A stretch of 61,413 nt of DNA from Paramecium sonneborni (lineage: Eukaryota; Ciliophora; Oligohymenophorea; Peniculida; Parameciidae), in contig CAJJDN010000009.1 in the NCBI GenBank assembly GCA_905182985.1, positions 190,191-251,603 of the forward strand, in the 5' to 3' direction. Every line of letters begins with the position of its first letter. Position 1 is the stretch's first letter. The position numbers and the translations under genes were made by a program. Under the pieces are notes generated by a model. That model ran no database searches and had not been told where the DNA came from. It worked only from the letters and a program-made list of their open reading frames with translations. This document shows, piece by piece, positions 60,043 through 61,413 of this stretch.

Positions 60043-60494
60043 TAATTATATTTTTATATACTTAAAAATATGAGTTTGTGGAATAATCTTACTCAAATCT
60101 TCATTTTCGATTGTACATAATTCTATAAAGATACTATTTTTTTCATTACGTTTTGTCTTGATACATCTTAATAAAAATCCAATTTTTTTATAAAATATTT
60201 GTTAAATTAATTTATAACAAATTCTATTTTTTTTATAGCAAATTAATCAATTCTCCCATTCAAAGCTCAATATATTGTTTCGTATAAATCTATTAATTAA
60301 TTGATAAATCAAATGCTCCTTTGGCGCATTTTTATTAAATCTTCTACTTTTTTTTTGCTATATTGTTAATTTTACCCTTATAAATTGTTATTACAAATCA
60401 AACAAGTTTCCAAATTACCTTTTTTAAAATTTTCATCGCATCTCTCCTTTTAATTTATACAAACTGTGCATAAATGATCCATTAAGATATTCAT
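60031..60494 (-). CDS. Small Cys-rich (zinc-finger-like) protein
   Basis: 144 codons when a 29-nt GTAGAAGATTTA...CCAAAG segment is removed, with one in-frame TGA after FEWEN. N-terminus: MNILMDHLCTVCINQKERCD, then NLETCLICNNNL, giving CxxC-x6-C...CxxC, a plausible zinc-binding arrangement. The C-terminal part, CYKKNRICYKLIQQIFYKKI and IELCTIENEDLSKIIP, is basic. No named family fits. Its stop lies within the last codons of ARMC9, so the genes converge and overlap by 12 bp. Confidence 0.45.
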
Positions 60495-60635
60495 AAGATT
60501 TAATAAATTTTATAATCAAAAATATCTATTTAAAATATTTTAGAAAATATAAAGAAATTTTCACAGAAAGTAACATAACCACATTGTTATTTAGTATAAC
60601 CCAAATATTTAATTTTCTCTAAATATTGAATAAAT

Positions 60636-61163
60636 ATGAAAAATTATATAGAAAAAAGTTGCTATAATATATATTATTCTTCTAAAAAAAGAGATTTGGT
60701 CAATTATTTTCTGAAAAATCAGACCTTTGAGAATCAAATCATTATTGAAATAACTAATTTTTTATCATTAACAAATTTATCAATTAAAATTATTTCTTTT
60801 ATAAATTTAAACCTAAAAGTTTCTATAACAAAACTTTTAATCATTTAAAAACAATTAAATTAGAGATTGAATTATTTTTCAAAGACAAATTATGTTTTTT
60901 TAAAGTTCAACTTATAATATTTATATATTTTATTTTTTATCATATTGATAAAGTCTAAGAAAACCTAGAACTATTAAAAAAAACTTGATTTAATATATTT
61001 TATAAATGCAATTTTAATATCCATAGATAAAACATCATTATATTTATTTTTTACATGGTATACAATGCATCTCTTCTTTCTTTCTTCTATGTTTTATTGC
61101 TGCTTCCTATTTTATTCAATTTTATAAAAATTTAGTATTAAAAATTTATAAGAATAAAATTGA
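60636..61163 (+). CDS. Uncertain hydrophobic frame, 175 aa
   Basis: An ATG-started frame (MKNYIEKSCYNIYYSSKKRD) runs to TGA 61161-61163. Later parts are hydrophobic (YLYILFFIILIKSKK; LYLFFTWYTMHLFFLSSMFY). With only TGA as stop and very high A+T, a frame of this length can arise by chance. Composition is Ile/Leu/Phe/Tyr-heavy, as expected of spacer. No family; treat as a candidate only. Confidence 0.25.
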
Positions 61164-61179
61164 ATATAAATAATAAACT

Positions 61180-61413
61180 CAAATCTAAAAATTCTAAAAC
61201 TGGAAGTCGTTTTAAAAAGCTTGACATTCTGAGAAATAAAAATAATATTCATCAGATAGTTAAATAGTTAGATTTTATTAGGCTAAAATTAAATCTTCCT
61301 AATTTTATTAGGATTATTCTATTGAAATATCATCTTAAACAGTATTCTATATTTCTTATTCTATTTATAAAGTATTATAAATTGGATCATCTATTTTCTG
61401 TTCAATTTAATTC
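61180..61413 (+). CDS. Start of a gene running off the window (3' partial)
   Basis: Protein-like islands: KSKNSKTGSRFKKLDILRN (basic) and, after a shift that a GTTAAATAG...TTATTAG intron could explain, DYSIEISSQTVFYISYSIYK reaching the window end. The start codon is not identified. Too short to assign. Confidence 0.3.

Noticed and set aside
1..61413. CRISPR arrays, operons, bacterial promoters or ribosome binding sites
   Set aside because: The genetic code and short spliceosomal introns show a eukaryotic nuclear genome; no regularly spaced repeats were seen.

Overview
This is AT-rich (about three quarters A+T) nuclear DNA from a ciliate that reads TAA and TAG as glutamine and uses TGA as its main stop. 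Read with that code, long reading frames appear on both strands. They are interrupted only by very short GT...AG introns, mostly 20-32 nt. Dense packing, gaps of 3-400 bp, occasional overlapping 3' ends, Q/N-rich proteins and many small kinases fit Paramecium or a close relative. The species call is inference from code, intron size and gene style. A standard-code reading breaks nearly every gene into meaningless pieces.

Assembly caution: five single-N positions (1920, 18876, 20990, 48964, 58263) each follow a stretch that is repeated directly after the N (1156, 996, 1164, 1124 and 1327 nt). I read these as overlapping contigs placed end to end, not as biological duplications. Collapsing them restores continuous genes and shortens the locus to about 55.6 kb.

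Layout. 1-4.3 kb: the 3' part of a coiled-coil gene, then a small two-TM protein. 4.3-9 kb (minus): an OSCA/TMEM63 mechanosensitive-type channel, an AGC/YANK-like kinase with an MGNC N-terminus, and a short unknown protein. 9.3-12 kb: a PP2C phosphatase converging on an unknown Q-rich protein. 12.2-14.2 kb (minus): seven TM helices fused to a phosphatidylinositol-phosphate kinase (GPCR-PIPK). 15.4-17.8 kb: a pseudokinase, then a kinase with DFN in place of DFG. 17.7-22.1 kb: an intron-rich, weakly nucleotide-kinase-like gene inside a doubly duplicated contig area. 22.1-26.6 kb: ERO1 oxidase, RING-CH membrane E3 ligase, Rab GTPase, and a Cys-rich four-TM protein. 26.8-32.3 kb: a mitotic-type cyclin, a TTLL polyglutamylase, and a PHO80-type cyclin. 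32.5-34.2 kb: a second pseudokinase. 34.9-39.9 kb: one very large type I membrane protein. 40-44.1 kb: a small basic protein and an intronless polycystin channel. 44.9-48 kb: small unknowns and a Q/N-rich protein. 49.3-50.6 kb: a third pseudokinase. 50.7-52.1 kb: a CNNM/DUF21 transporter. 52.2-56.5 kb: an unknown, a dual-specificity phosphatase and an SNF5 homologue. 56.8-60 kb: ARMC9, a ciliary basal-body protein. The end holds a Cys-rich unknown and partial frames.

Together the genes are typical of ciliate signalling and cilia biology: channels, kinases and phosphatases, a phosphoinositide kinase receptor, tubulin glutamylation and a Joubert-syndrome-type basal-body protein. They do not form an operon. 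The most unusual single gene is the GPCR-PIPK fusion. A dispersed family of degenerate kinase-fold proteins and a set of unexplained in-frame TGA codons also deserve attention.
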